Shown here: positions 26,839 to 35,008 of the stretch, piece after piece | Position numbering within the stretch: position 1 is the first letter of the stretch | How the letters are laid out: each line of letters starts with the position of its first letter | From: an uncultured Acidobacteriota bacterium | GTDB taxonomy: Bacteria > Acidobacteriota > Vicinamibacteria > Fen-336 | Assembly: GCA_902826455.1 (NCBI GenBank) | Contig: CADEEV010000021.1 | Span: forward strand, 1-64,000 | Length of the DNA: 64,000 bases | Direction: 5' to 3' | Translations under genes and position numbers: made by a program | Notes under the pieces: model-generated | What the model was told of the DNA's origin: nothing | Seen by the model: only the letters and a program-made list of their open reading frames with translations | The model's database searches: none

Positions 26839-26920
26839 GCCTGGAACTCCGCGAGGGGCGGGATCGTACAGACCCCTGAACCCCGAAGAACCCGGTGAAG
26901 TAGAATCGCCCGTTCCAGGC
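26839..26920. repeat. Perfect 9-bp inverted repeat bracketing the exporter promoter region
   Basis: GCCTGGAAC (26839-26847) and its exact complement GTTCCAGGC (26912-26920) flank 64 bases that include a TAGAAT hexamer (26901-26906). The region lies between the esterase stop and the exporter operon. It could be a long stem or a split operator; chance cannot be excluded. Confidence 0.4.
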
Positions 26921-26944
26921 CGAAACGGGAGGGCCCGAAAAGCC

Positions 26945-28153
26945 GTGTCCGAGCTGAAGAACGACCTGAGTTCGCTGAAGATCGATCGCGACCGGCCCGC
27001 CGCGAGCCCCTGGCGCTGGCCGCTGCTGCTGCTCGTGCCGGCGATCCTGGTGATCGGCGGCCTCTACGGGCTGCGGGTCCGCCAGGCCCTCGCGTCCCCC
27101 GAGGTCGAGACCGTGCGCGTCACGGTGTCGTCGAACGCGAGCGATGCGCCGGCCGGCACCCCGATGCTCTCGGCGTCGGGCTACCTCGTGGCCCGGCGCA
27201 AGGCGGTCGTCTCCGCCAAGATCCAGGGGCGCCTCGCGATCCTGAAGGTCGAGGAGGGCAGCCGGGTCCGCGAGGGCGACGTGATCGCGCGCCTCGAGGA
27301 CGCCGACTACCTGGCCTCGGTCGAGCGCGCGAAGGCCGAGGTGCAGCGCGCCGAGGCCGACCTCGCGGAGACGCAGCGCCAGCTGCGCCTGGCCGACCGC
27401 CTGAACGCCGAGAAGGTGCTCGCCGACGACCAGAAGGACGCGGCCAGCAGCCGCGTGCGGGTCGCCGACGCGGCCCTCGCCCAGTCCCGCGCCAACCTCG
27501 GCTTCGTCGAGGCGCAGCTCCAGAACACGGTGATCCGCGCGCCGTTCACCGGCGTCGTGGTGAAGAAGATGGCGGAGGTGGGGGAGAGCGTCGCGCCGAT
27601 CCCGCCGGGCGTGAACATCTCGACCGCGTCGGGCGCGATCGTGGCCCTCGCGGACCTCGACACCCTCGAGGTCGAGGCGGACATCGCCGAGTCCAACGTC
27701 GCGAAGCTCTCGGACGCCCAGCCCGCCGAGGTCGCCGCCGAGGCTTTCCCCGACCGACGCTACAAGGCGGTGCTGCGCCAGGTGATCCCCACCGCCGACC
27801 GCACGAAGGCCACGGTGCAGGTGAAGGTCACGATCCTCGACAAGGACAAGGACCTGAAGCCGGAGATGAGCGCACGCCTCACGTTCCTCGAGAAGCAGCA
27901 GCCGAAGACCGCGACCAGCGCGCCGGCCGCGCCGACCGTGAGCGTGTCGAAGGACGCGATCGCGACGCGCGACGGGCAGCCCAGCGTCTTCGAGGTGCTC
28001 GAGGGCGGCAAGGTCCGGCAGCGCGCCGTGACGATCAGCAGCGAGCGCGACGGGCAGGTGGTGGTGAAGCAGGGCCTGGCGGGTGGCGAGATCCTCGTGA
28101 AGAGCCCGCCGGCCGGTTTGAAGGACGGCGACGCCGTCCGCTTGAAGGGGTAG
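26945..28153 (+). CDS. Periplasmic adaptor subunit of a MacAB-like exporter (HlyD/RND adaptor)
   Basis: A 402-residue membrane-fusion protein. One membrane anchor ([19 protein letters not shown], about residues 22-40) is followed by the lipoyl half-motif ([21 protein letters not shown]), an alpha-helical hairpin (residues about 120-190), the second lipoyl half ([21 protein letters not shown]), a beta-barrel and a membrane-proximal domain. It would bridge the inner-membrane permeases encoded next to an outer-membrane channel not found here. The start is GTG at 26945. It is the first gene of a four-gene operon and is five bases ahead of the ATPase gene. Confidence 0.92.
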   Translation: MSELKNDLSSLKIDRDRPAASPWRWPLLLLVPAILVIGGLYGLRVRQALASPEVETVRVTVSSNASDAPAGTPMLSASGYLVARRKAVVSAKIQGRLAILKVEEGSRVREGDVIARLEDADYLASVERAKAEVQRAEADLAETQRQLRLADRLNAEKVLADDQKDAASSRVRVADAALAQSRANLGFVEAQLQNTVIRAPFTGVVVKKMAEVGESVAPIPPGVNISTASGAIVALADLDTLEVEADIAESNVAKLSDAQPAEVAAEAFPDRRYKAVLRQVIPTADRTKATVQVKVTILDKDKDLKPEMSARLTFLEKQQPKTATSAPAAPTVSVSKDAIATRDGQPSVFEVLEGGKVRQRAVTISSERDGQVVVKQGLAGGEILVKSPPAGLKDGDAVRLKG

Positions 28154-28158
28154 AGCCC

Positions 28159-28830
28159 ATGTCGATGGTCGACGTGCAGGCCGTGCGCAAGGTGTACCGG
28201 CGCGACGCGCAGGAGATCACGGTCCTCGACGGGATCGACCTGCAGGTGCCGGAAGGCGAGTTCGTCGCGCTCATGGGCCCGTCGGGCTCGGGCAAGACCA
28301 CGCTGCTCAACCTCATCGCCGGGATCGACCGGCCCTCGTCGGGCAAGGTGATCGTGGCCGGCACCGACGTGGCCCAGCTCTCGGAGAGCGCCCTCGCGGT
28401 CTGGCGCAGCCGGAACGTCGGCTTCATCTTCCAGTTCTACAACCTGATCCCGGTGCTCTCGGCCACGGAGAACGTCGAGCTGCCGCTGCTGCTCACGAGC
28501 CTCGGCAAGGCCGAGCGGCGCGAGCGGGCCCTGACCGCGCTCAAGGTCGTCGGCCTCGCGGACCGCGCCGGGCACTACCCGCGGCAGCTCTCGGGCGGTC
28601 AGGAGCAGCGCGTCGCGATCGCCCGGGCGATCGTGGCCGACCCCAAGGTGCTCGTGGCCGACGAGCCCACGGGAGACCTCGACTCGAAGAGCGCCGAGGA
28701 GATCCTGGCGCTCCTCGAGACCTTGAACCGCGAGTTCAAGAAGACGATCGTGATGGTGACCCACGACCCGCGCGCGGCCGAACGGGCCCACACGCAGAAG
28801 CACCTCGAGAAGGGTGTCCTGAAGGCGTAG
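28159..28830 (+). CDS. ABC transporter ATP-binding protein (MacB/LolD type)
   Basis: A 223-residue ATPase with all hallmarks: Walker [13 protein letters not shown] (residues about 39-50), Q-loop [14 protein letters not shown], signature [15 protein letters not shown], Walker [13 protein letters not shown] and H-loop MVTHDPR. In most LolD/MacB ATPases the signature reads LSGGQQQR. It would power the two FtsX-type permeases encoded immediately downstream. It lies between the adaptor and permease genes with spacings of 5 and 12 bases. Confidence 0.94.
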   Translation: MSMVDVQAVRKVYRRDAQEITVLDGIDLQVPEGEFVALMGPSGSGKTTLLNLIAGIDRPSSGKVIVAGTDVAQLSESALAVWRSRNVGFIFQFYNLIPVLSATENVELPLLLTSLGKAERRERALTALKVVGLADRAGHYPRQLSGGQEQRVAIARAIVADPKVLVADEPTGDLDSKSAEEILALLETLNREFKKTIVMVTHDPRAAERAHTQKHLEKGVLKA

Positions 28831-28842
28831 GACGGAGGGGCC

Positions 28843-30066
28843 ATGAAGTTCCTGCCTTTCGTACTGAAGCACCTGAAGCGCAACTGGGTCCGCACCACCA
28901 GCACGGTGGTGGCCATGGCCGTGTGCATCTTCCTGTTCTGCACGCTGCAGACGGTCCTGCGGGAGATCAACGCCCAGCTCGAGAGCGCCAACGCGGCGCG
29001 CCTCGTCACGCGCCACGCGGTGAGCCTGGTCTTCAGCCTGCCGCTCTCCTACGGCGCCCGCATCCAGGCGGTGCCCGGCGTCAAGAGCGTCGCGAACACC
29101 ACCTGGTTCGGCGGCTCGCTGCCGGCGAAGAAGGAAGGCAAGGCGGAGGGCGACGCGAGCACCACGGACTGGAGCAGCTTCTTCCCGAACATGGCCGTGG
29201 ACGCGGAGCCCTACTTCGCGATGTACCCGGAGTTCCAGATGCCGCCCGAGCAGTACCGCGACTTCCTGGGCGACCTGCAGGGCGCCGCGATCGGCAAGAA
29301 GCTCGCCGACAAGTTCGGCTGGAAGGTCGGGGACCGCTTCTTCCTCGAGAGCTTCATCCCGCCCTACCGCAAGTCGACGGGGCCCTTCGAGTTCGTGGTG
29401 CGCGCGATCTTCGACACGGACACGGGGAAGTACCCCGGCACCGACACGAACATCATGTTCTTCCACTTCCGCTACCTCTACGAGTCCACGGGCCGGCGCC
29501 TGAACGCGGGCACCTACACGGTCGCGATCGACGACCCGAACAAGGCGGGCTCCATCAGCAAGGCGATCGACGGGCTCTTCGAGAACAGCGACGCCCAGAC
29601 CCACAGCGAGACCGAGCAGGCGTTCCGGGCCGGCTTCATCGCCATGGCCGGGAACCTGGCGCTGCTGCTCAACAGCATCGGCCTCGCGGTCAGCTTCACG
29701 ATCCTCCTCGTCACCGCCAACACCATGAGCATGGCGGTGCGCGAGCGGCGCACCGAGATCGCGGTCCTCAAGACCCTGGGCTTCCCGAGCGCCCTCGTGA
29801 TGGGCTTGATCCTGGCCGAGGCCCTGCTGCTCGGCTTCCTCGGCGGAGGCGTCGGCGTGTTCGGCAGCCAGGCGCTGATGTGGGTGATCATGCACTCGCC
29901 GGCCAAGGACATGCTGGCGGGCGTCGGCCTCTCGACCCTCGCGATCAAGCCGGCGGTGGGCCTGCTGGGCATGGGCGTCGCCCTCGTCCTCGGGTTCGCC
30001 GCGGGCTTCGTGCCGGCCCTGAACGCCTACCGCTCGAAGATCACCGACATGCTGAGGACCGTCTAG
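28843..30066 (+). CDS. FtsX-family ABC permease, first of two
   Basis: A 407-residue permease. A first membrane helix (residues about 20-40, TSTVVAMAVCIFLFC) is followed by a periplasmic MacB-type domain of about 230 residues. Three C-terminal helices carry the FtsX module; the ALLLNSIGLAVSFTILLVTANTMSMAVRERRTEIAVLKTLG segment, given here only as its type, spans the conserved coupling helix. It differs enough from the next gene to suggest a heterodimeric transporter. GGAGG lies just upstream of the ATG. Confidence 0.9.
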   Translation: MKFLPFVLKHLKRNWVRTTSTVVAMAVCIFLFCTLQTVLREINAQLESANAARLVTRHAVSLVFSLPLSYGARIQAVPGVKSVANTTWFGGSLPAKKEGKAEGDASTTDWSSFFPNMAVDAEPYFAMYPEFQMPPEQYRDFLGDLQGAAIGKKLADKFGWKVGDRFFLESFIPPYRKSTGPFEFVVRAIFDTDTGKYPGTDTNIMFFHFRYLYESTGRRLNAGTYTVAIDDPNKAGSISKAIDGLFENSDAQTHSETEQAFRAGFIAMAGNLALLLNSIGLAVSFTILLVTANTMSMAVRERRTEIAVLKTLGFPSALVMGLILAEALLLGFLGGGVGVFGSQALMWVIMHSPAKDMLAGVGLSTLAIKPAVGLLGMGVALVLGFAAGFVPALNAYRSKITDMLRTV

Positions 30067-30068
30067 CC

Positions 30069-31238
30069 ATGGCCCTTCCGATCTCGTACAACGTGCGGAA
30101 CGTCCGGGTGCGCTGGCAGGTGACGCTGCTGTCCATCGTCGGCATCGCCCTCGTCGTGACGGTGTTCACCGTGCTGATGTCGATGTCCGAGGGCTTCGCC
30201 CTGGCGCTGCGCGCCACGGGCCGCACCGACAACGCGATCATCATCCAGCCCGGCTCGGCCTCGGAGCTCACGTCGGGCGTGAGCCTGGAGGACGGCAACC
30301 AGATCGTGGTCGACTCCCGCGTGGCCCGCGGCAGCGACGGCCAGCCCCTGGCGTCGTGGGAGTGGGTGATCGTGATCAGCCTCCCAAAGAAGACCGACGG
30401 CCAGCCCACGAACGTGAGCCTGCGCGCCGTGCAGCCGAAGACCTTCGACGTGCGCGGCGGCATCAAGATCGTCGAGGGCCGGCGTTTCACCCAGGGCCTC
30501 GACGAGGTGATCGTCGGCAAGAAGCTGATCGACCGCATCCAGGGGCTGCGCCTGGGCGGCAACGTGAAGTACCAGCGCAAGGAGTTCAAGATCGTCGGCA
30601 TCTTCGAGTCCCAGGGCGGCGCCTTCGAGAGCGAGATCTGGGGCGACCGCGACACCTTCGCGGCGATCTTCCAGCGCGGCGGCGGCGCCTCGGCCGTCGT
30701 GGTGCGCATGAAGGACGCGGCCGACATCCCGGCCCTCGACCGCTGGATCAAGTCGAACCCGCAGATGAAGCTGCAGGCCGTGGAGGAGCGCAAGTACTAC
30801 GCCGACCAGGCCGGGCCCCTCGCCTCGATCCTCCAGACGCTCGCCACCGGCGTCGCCTTCGTCATGGGCATCGGCGCGGTCTTCGGCGCGATGAACACGA
30901 TGTACGCGGTGGTGGCGGCCCGCACCCGCGAGATCGGCACGCTGCGCGCCCTCGGCTTCGGCCGCCGCGCGATCCTCACGTCCTTCGTGCTGGAGTCGGT
31001 GTTCCTCGCGGCCATCGGCGGCGCCATCGGCTGCCTGCTCGCCTTCCCGATGAACGGCTTCTCGACGGGCACCGGCCAGACCCAGAGCTTCAGCGAGATC
31101 GCCTTCGCGTTCGCGATCACGCCGCGCATCGTGGGCTGGGGCATGACCTTCGCGATCCTGATGGGCCTCATCGGCGGCCTGCTGCCCGCCGTGCGCGCGG
31201 CGCGCCTGCCGATCACGCGCGCCCTGCGCGAGGCCTAG
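30069..31238 (+). CDS. FtsX-family ABC permease, second of two
   Basis: A 389-residue permease with the same layout as its neighbour: one N-terminal helix (LLSIVGIALVVTVFTVLMSM), a MacB periplasmic core, and three C-terminal helices with the coupling motif VVAARTREIGTLRALGFGRR. The ATG follows the preceding stop by two bases. The adaptor, ATPase and two permeases make a complete MacAB-like system apart from an outer-membrane channel. Cargo unknown. The final TAG interlocks with the stop of the opposing esterase (31235-31238). Confidence 0.92.
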   Translation: MALPISYNVRNVRVRWQVTLLSIVGIALVVTVFTVLMSMSEGFALALRATGRTDNAIIIQPGSASELTSGVSLEDGNQIVVDSRVARGSDGQPLASWEWVIVISLPKKTDGQPTNVSLRAVQPKTFDVRGGIKIVEGRRFTQGLDEVIVGKKLIDRIQGLRLGGNVKYQRKEFKIVGIFESQGGAFESEIWGDRDTFAAIFQRGGGASAVVVRMKDAADIPALDRWIKSNPQMKLQAVEERKYYADQAGPLASILQTLATGVAFVMGIGAVFGAMNTMYAVVAARTREIGTLRALGFGRRAILTSFVLESVFLAAIGGAIGCLLAFPMNGFSTGTGQTQSFSEIAFAFAITPRIVGWGMTFAILMGLIGGLLPAVRAARLPITRALREA

Positions 31239-32089
31239 CGGGTCTTCGGCGCCAGGGTCGTCCCGAGGAAGCGCAGGCTCTTCTCGAGCATCGTCAGCAC
31301 GTACTCGTAGCCGTGGTCGCCGGGTCCGAGCTCGAACTCGTGGCGCACGCCGCGGGCCTCGAGGCGCTTGTGCAGGTCCGCGTTGCCCAGGAACAGCCCG
31401 AAGCGGTCCTGGGCGCCGCAGTCGAAGCGCAACGCGGGCAGGCTCGCGGCGCTCGCCTTCGCCTGGAGCGCGAGCGGATCGTTCGCCGCCCAGAGCGCCG
31501 GGTCGATGGGATTGCCGAACACCGCGTTGAAGGCGTTCATCTGGTAGTTGCCCGCGCCGCCCTCGCGCGTCGGGATCGCTTCCAGCACCATCGCGCTGTG
31601 GGTCGCGACGGCCGCATAGACCTCGGGGTGCGTGAAGGCGATGCGCAACGCGGCGTACCCGCCCATGGAAACGCCCCACAGGCCGCGGCCCGCGCGCCCC
31701 GGGACCACCCGGTAGTTGGCCTCGATCCACGCCGGTGCGTCCTTCGTGACGAGGTCCTCGTAACGGCCGCCGGCCGCGTTCACGTAGAAGCTGTTCCCGC
31801 CGTCGACCGCCACCACGATGAACTCCGGCACGCGACCCGACCTCCACAGCTCGTCGATCGCGGCCGAGAGCCCGCGGCGCTCGAGGAACCCCGGGCCCTC
31901 GAAGAGGCCATGGAGCGCCACCACGACCGGATAGCGGCGGTCGGGGGACGACGCGTACGACGGCGGCAGCTGCACGGCCACGTTCGCGTCGCGGCCGAGG
32001 CTGGCCGAGCGGAACGTGGTCATCTGCACGGTGGCGGAGGCGGGCAGCGCGGACACGAGCGCCGCCACGGCGAGAGCGAGTGTTCTCAA
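31235..32089 (-). CDS. Secreted esterase (alpha/beta hydrolase, esterase D/FrmB-like)
   Basis: A 284-residue exported esterase. A signal peptide (MRTLALAVAALVSALPASA) precedes RYPVVVALHGLFEGPGFLE. The nucleophile elbow is LWGVSMGGYAALR (Ser141), and the late histidine lies in PGDHGYEY. The family includes S-formylglutathione hydrolases, feruloyl esterases and antigen-85-like acyltransferases, so the substrate is open. The start is TTG at 32087-32089, overlapping the stop of the uracil-DNA glycosylase gene as TTGA. This is an odd coupling of a DNA-repair enzyme with a secreted hydrolase. Confidence 0.85.
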   Translation of the reverse strand: MRTLALAVAALVSALPASATVQMTTFRSASLGRDANVAVQLPPSYASSPDRRYPVVVALHGLFEGPGFLERRGLSAAIDELWRSGRVPEFIVVAVDGGNSFYVNAAGGRYEDLVTKDAPAWIEANYRVVPGRAGRGLWGVSMGGYAALRIAFTHPEVYAAVATHSAMVLEAIPTREGGAGNYQMNAFNAVFGNPIDPALWAANDPLALQAKASAASLPALRFDCGAQDRFGLFLGNADLHKRLEARGVRHEFELGPGDHGYEYVLTMLEKSLRFLGTTLAPKTR

Positions 32090-32814
32090 GGCTTCTTCGA
32101 TCCTTTCGGCCCCCCGGCCCGGTCGAGATGGCGCCGCACGCTCGCGAGCACGGCGTCGAACTTCGCCGGCGTGAGCTTGCCGGTGAAGGTGTTCTGCTGG
32201 GAGACATGGTAGCTCGCGAACAGCCGAAGGCCATCGCCGAGGTCGTGCTCGACGCCGTGGCCGAAGGCGTAGCCCTGGCGGCGGGGGAGCCGCCCCGTCG
32301 CCTTGAGCGTCGCCAGGAAGCCGTCCTGGGCGATCTTGCCGAGGGCCAGCACGGCCCGCACCTTCGTGAGCAGCGCGAGCTCCCGCAGCAGGTACTCGCG
32401 GCAGTTGTCGATCTCGGCCGGCGTCGGCTTGTTCGCGGGCGGCGCGCAGCGCGCCATGGGTGCGATGTACGCGTCGCTCAGCCGCAGCCCGTCGTCACGG
32501 GACACGGACGTCGGCTGGCTCGCGAACCCGGTCCGGTGCAGCGCCGCGAACAGGAAGTCGCCCGAGCGATCGCCCGTGAAGACGCGGCCCGTGCGGTTCC
32601 CACCGTGGGCCGCCGGAGCGAGCCCGACGATCAGGAGCCGCGCCTTCGGATCGCCGAAGCCGGGCACGGGCTTGCCCCAGTACACCTCGTCGCGGAAGCG
32701 CTTGACGCGCACGACCGCGACCTCGCGGCACCAGCGGATGAGGCGCGGGCAGCGCTCGCACCCGATGACGTCCCGCGCGACGCGCGGAAGAGAGTCGGCG
32801 GTCGCGCTCGTCAA
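32086..32814 (-). CDS. Uracil-DNA glycosylase, family 5 (UdgB-type)
   Basis: A repair glycosylase of about 242 residues that removes uracil and some other deaminated bases. An iron-sulfur cysteine pair (CERCPRL) lies near residue 19. GLAPAAHGGNRTGRVFTGD is the family-5 motif 1, lacking the usual catalytic polar residue of other families. HVSQQNTFTGKLT is the late motif, with further cysteines at ARCAPP and DNCRE. The TTG at 32812-32814 puts a normal 18 residues before the first cysteine. A longer frame to 32895 would overlap the small gene upstream and adds non-conserved sequence. Neither start has a good ribosome site. Confidence 0.87.
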   Translation of the reverse strand: MTSATADSLPRVARDVIGCERCPRLIRWCREVAVVRVKRFRDEVYWGKPVPGFGDPKARLLIVGLAPAAHGGNRTGRVFTGDRSGDFLFAALHRTGFASQPTSVSRDDGLRLSDAYIAPMARCAPPANKPTPAEIDNCREYLLRELALLTKVRAVLALGKIAQDGFLATLKATGRLPRRQGYAFGHGVEHDLGDGLRLFASYHVSQQNTFTGKLTPAKFDAVLASVRRHLDRAGGPKGSKKP

Positions 32815-32845
32815 GAGGCTGCGCGTCGCACGGCCCTGTCGGCCA

Positions 32846-33115
32846 TCAGCGGGCGCGTGAAGCGGCGTGTTCGAAGCTGACCAGCCGACGGACAAGGGCG
32901 TTGTATCGAGAGTGGGCCGCGTTTCCCTCGGTCTGCGCCAGAGCCTCGTAGAGCCGGTTTTCGGGGTCGTCGAACGACCATGGGATGTCGAAGCCTAACT
33001 CGCGCAGGCGCGGAGCGCCGATCGAAACCAGCAAGGCCGCCACCGTGTCGAGTCGGGACGCTAGGTCTGCTATGCCCTGCTCAACGACTTCGACACCCGG
33101 AAGGTCGGCGCGCAC
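32846..33115 (-). CDS. Small hypothetical protein, 89 aa
   Basis: An 89-residue predicted soluble protein I do not recognise. It is mostly helical, with PWSFDDPENRLYEAL in the middle and a basic C-terminus. The start is GTG at 33113-33115. TATACT on the minus strand (33127-33122) lies six bases before it with no ribosome site, a geometry seen at two other genes here. Codons such as ATA and CTA make its GC content lower than its neighbours, so it may be a recent arrival. It lies 31 bases upstream of the chosen glycosylase start. Confidence 0.55.
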   Translation of the reverse strand: MRADLPGVEVVEQGIADLASRLDTVAALLVSIGAPRLRELGFDIPWSFDDPENRLYEALAQTEGNAAHSRYNALVRRLVSFEHAASRAR

Positions 33116-33178
33116 GGCTTCAGTATAGATCCCGCGCTAGCACCGGCGTCGTCAGGACGACCGGGTAGGGGGAGCAGC

Positions 33179-33451
33179 GTGGAGATGCATCCCTGTTCGG
33201 TGTGCGGCGTCGTCTTCCAGTCGGCCAAGCCGGCCTTGTGGTCGCAGCTCCTGAACATCCGCCGCCAGATCGAGGACTTGACCGACGACTCGTGCCCGTC
33301 GTGTGGCACTCGACAGGTGATCGTCGAAAGGCGTTTCGTGTTCGGGCTACTAAAACCCGCCGATTTTCGCGTCGCCCTGCTGGCCTTCGCAGGTCTCTTG
33401 GCCGTCGCTGCCCTGATCTTCGCGGTCCTGGCGATCAGGAATCCAGCTTGA
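33179..33451 (+). CDS. Small zinc-ribbon membrane protein, 90 aa
   Basis: A 90-residue protein with two CxxC pairs (HPCSVCGV near residue 5 and DSCPSCGTRQ near residue 38) that should bind one zinc ion. One C-terminal membrane helix (ALLAFAGLLAVAALIFAVLAI) follows. The start is GTG at 33179 after GGGGGAG; an ATG two codons later is also possible. I do not recognise the family; similar architectures are membrane-tethered zinc ribbons of unknown role. It diverges from the 89-residue gene across 63 bases. Confidence 0.6.
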   Translation: MEMHPCSVCGVVFQSAKPALWSQLLNIRRQIEDLTDDSCPSCGTRQVIVERRFVFGLLKPADFRVALLAFAGLLAVAALIFAVLAIRNPA

Positions 33452-33458
33452 GCGTCGC

Positions 33459-33983
33459 CTAGTCTTTCACCCGCGTGTCGGTCGCGATCCAGTTCACCTC
33501 CCACGTCGCGCCGGCGTCTTCGGAGAACGCCTGCTCGAAGCGGATCTGGTCGGGCGACAGCGGCGTGATCACGAAGCGCACGAGGATGGCGCGCGGCCCC
33601 AGCGTGTCCTGGTTGAAGAAGACGCCGCGGCCGTCCTGGAACGCGCCGATCGTGGGCGGGCTGAGCGTGCCGCCCCGGCTGTTGGAGAAGTTCAGGCTCC
33701 ACTGCTGCGAGTCCGGGTTGTAGAGACGGAGGCTGAGGCCCTCGATGTAGCCGGCCGGGCCGTCGACCTCGAGCTCCACCAGGTTGGCGCGGCCGTCCCA
33801 GACCTTGCGCACGACGGACGTGCCCTCGTACTCCAGCCAGGTGTTGGAGCCGCTCAGCGGTTTCTGCAGGCGACGGAGTTGCGTCTTCCACGTGCCGACG
33901 TGGGAGTCGAAGTCGTGCTGTCCGTCGCGGGCGGCGGCGGGCACGAGCGCGAGGAGCAGGCCGAGCAGGAGTGATGAGGTCAT
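33459..33983 (-). CDS. Secreted DUF1579-like protein
   Basis: A 174-residue exported protein. After the signal peptide (MTSSLLLGLLLALVPAAA) come HDFDSHVGTWKTQLRRL and WLEYEGTSVVRKVWDGRANLVEL, then YNPDSQQWSLNFSNS and late RFEQAFSEDAGATWEVNWI. This lipocalin-like beta pattern matches DUF1579-type proteins, which have no fixed function. It diverges from the HxlR regulator across only 22 bases, so the regulator probably controls it. Confidence 0.75.
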   Translation of the reverse strand: MTSSLLLGLLLALVPAAARDGQHDFDSHVGTWKTQLRRLQKPLSGSNTWLEYEGTSVVRKVWDGRANLVELEVDGPAGYIEGLSLRLYNPDSQQWSLNFSNSRGGTLSPPTIGAFQDGRGVFFNQDTLGPRAILVRFVITPLSPDQIRFEQAFSEDAGATWEVNWIATDTRVKD

Positions 33984-33984
33984 G

Positions 33985-34002
33985 CGCTTAAACTAGCAAG
34001 CG
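33985..34002. promoter_or_regulatory. Short palindrome in the 22-bp divergent gap
   Basis: CGCTT (33985-33989) and AAGCG (33998-34002) form an inverted repeat that fills most of the 22-bp gap between the secreted DUF1579-like gene and the HxlR gene. It may be the HxlR operator, which would have to act on promoters partly inside the coding regions. The arms are short, so support is weak. Confidence 0.3.
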
Positions 34003-34005
34003 GTC

Positions 34006-34383
34006 ATGTCCGTCCACAAGAACGCACCTCGAGGTGCGTATCGGCGTCCGGCACGCCGGAACGCCATCAGCGACTGCCCGCTGACCGCGGCCTTCGCGGC
34101 CGTGGGCGGGAAGTGGAAGCTGGTGATCCTCTACTGGCTGGCCGAGGGCGATCTGCACTTCGCCGGCCTGCGCCAGCGCCTCGCTCCCATCTCGCACAAG
34201 GTGCTGACGGAGCAGCTGCGTGAGCTGGAGGCCGACGAGATCGTGGACCGCGTGCCCACGGGCAAGGCGCCAGCGCCCGTGATGTACCGGCTCACCGCCT
34301 ACGGCCGCACGCTTGTGCCGCTCGTGGAGAGCGTGCGGGCCTGGGGCCGCGGCCACATCGAGCGGATGGTTTCCTCCACGTGA
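34006..34383 (+). CDS. HxlR-family transcriptional regulator
   Basis: A 125-residue winged-helix regulator. DCPLTAAFAAVGGKWKLVILYWLAEG (residues about 23-48) is the HxlR entry motif with its conserved cysteine (Cys24), often a redox or electrophile sensor. FAGLRQRLAPISHKVLTEQLRELE is the recognition helix region. It diverges from the secreted DUF1579-like gene and overlaps the following gene as GTGA. Confidence 0.92.
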   Translation: MSVHKNAPRGAYRRPARRNAISDCPLTAAFAAVGGKWKLVILYWLAEGDLHFAGLRQRLAPISHKVLTEQLRELEADEIVDRVPTGKAPAPVMYRLTAYGRTLVPLVESVRAWGRGHIERMVSST

Positions 34384-34847
34384 TCACCCGCGCGCTGCTC
34401 ACCGTGGCTCTTGTCGTAGGCGTTGCCGAGCGGGCATATCCAGATTCGGCGGCCGCCATGCAGGAACTGCAGGTCGGTAGCGTCGGCTCGTTCAGGCGCG
34501 TCTTTGAGGTGCTGGAGCGGGCCTCTGGAGACGACCTACTCGTTCTGGACGGCTCTTGCGGAGCCTCAGCCGACCCAGTCGTCGTCATGCTCTGGCGGAA
34601 TCCAGTGAACAGATCCGAGTACACCATCCACTACGTGCAAGAGCAGCGTAGTGAGGCGCCACCGTCAAGGACCGTGACGACCGACCGAAAGCACTTGCTC
34701 GCCTTCCTTGGCGAACTGCCTGGTTGCCACGACTTCACGTTGATCTTCGAGGGAGTCAGCGTACTCGTCCAGAACGATGCAAAGGGTCGGATCCGCGCGG
34801 TCTCAAAGAGGCCTCATTCGTCCTCTCGATTCGTCCCGACGCCATAG
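34380..34847 (+). CDS. Secreted hypothetical protein coupled to HxlR
   Basis: 155 residues with a probable signal peptide (MITRALLTVALVVGVAERAYP). The mature part shows two cysteines (DGSCGASAD and LPGCHDFTL) and a SVLVQNDAKGRIRAV strand. I do not recognise it. The GTG start overlaps the HxlR stop as GTGA. Its base composition is visibly less GC-rich than its neighbours, so it may be horizontally acquired together with the small genes at 32846-33451. Confidence 0.55.
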   Translation: MITRALLTVALVVGVAERAYPDSAAAMQELQVGSVGSFRRVFEVLERASGDDLLVLDGSCGASADPVVVMLWRNPVNRSEYTIHYVQEQRSEAPPSRTVTTDRKHLLAFLGELPGCHDFTLIFEGVSVLVQNDAKGRIRAVSKRPHSSSRFVPTP

Positions 34848-35008
34848 GGCACCGTTGACCTTCTCCGTGCCAAGGCGATCGATCGGCCTCGTTGAGGAGA
34901 CCACGGCGCGCATGTCCTGACGAGTACCGACCGACCGGCCAGTCGTTCGGCCTTGTTTACCTTCTCAACAGCCCGGCAGTACGATGGGTCCGCCTTCTTG
35001 AGGAGAAC
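34848..35008. other. Intergenic region before the acyl-CoA dehydrogenase
   Basis: 161 bases with no convincing coding frame. I see a GAGGAGA ribosome site (34999-35005) for the next gene but no clear promoter hexamer pair and no terminator hairpin with a T run. Confidence 0.5.

Noticed and set aside
26105-32089. The two esterases as recent duplicates flanking the exporter
   Set aside because: They share only the general alpha/beta hydrolase elbow; one is cytoplasmic and the other secreted, and they belong to different subgroups.
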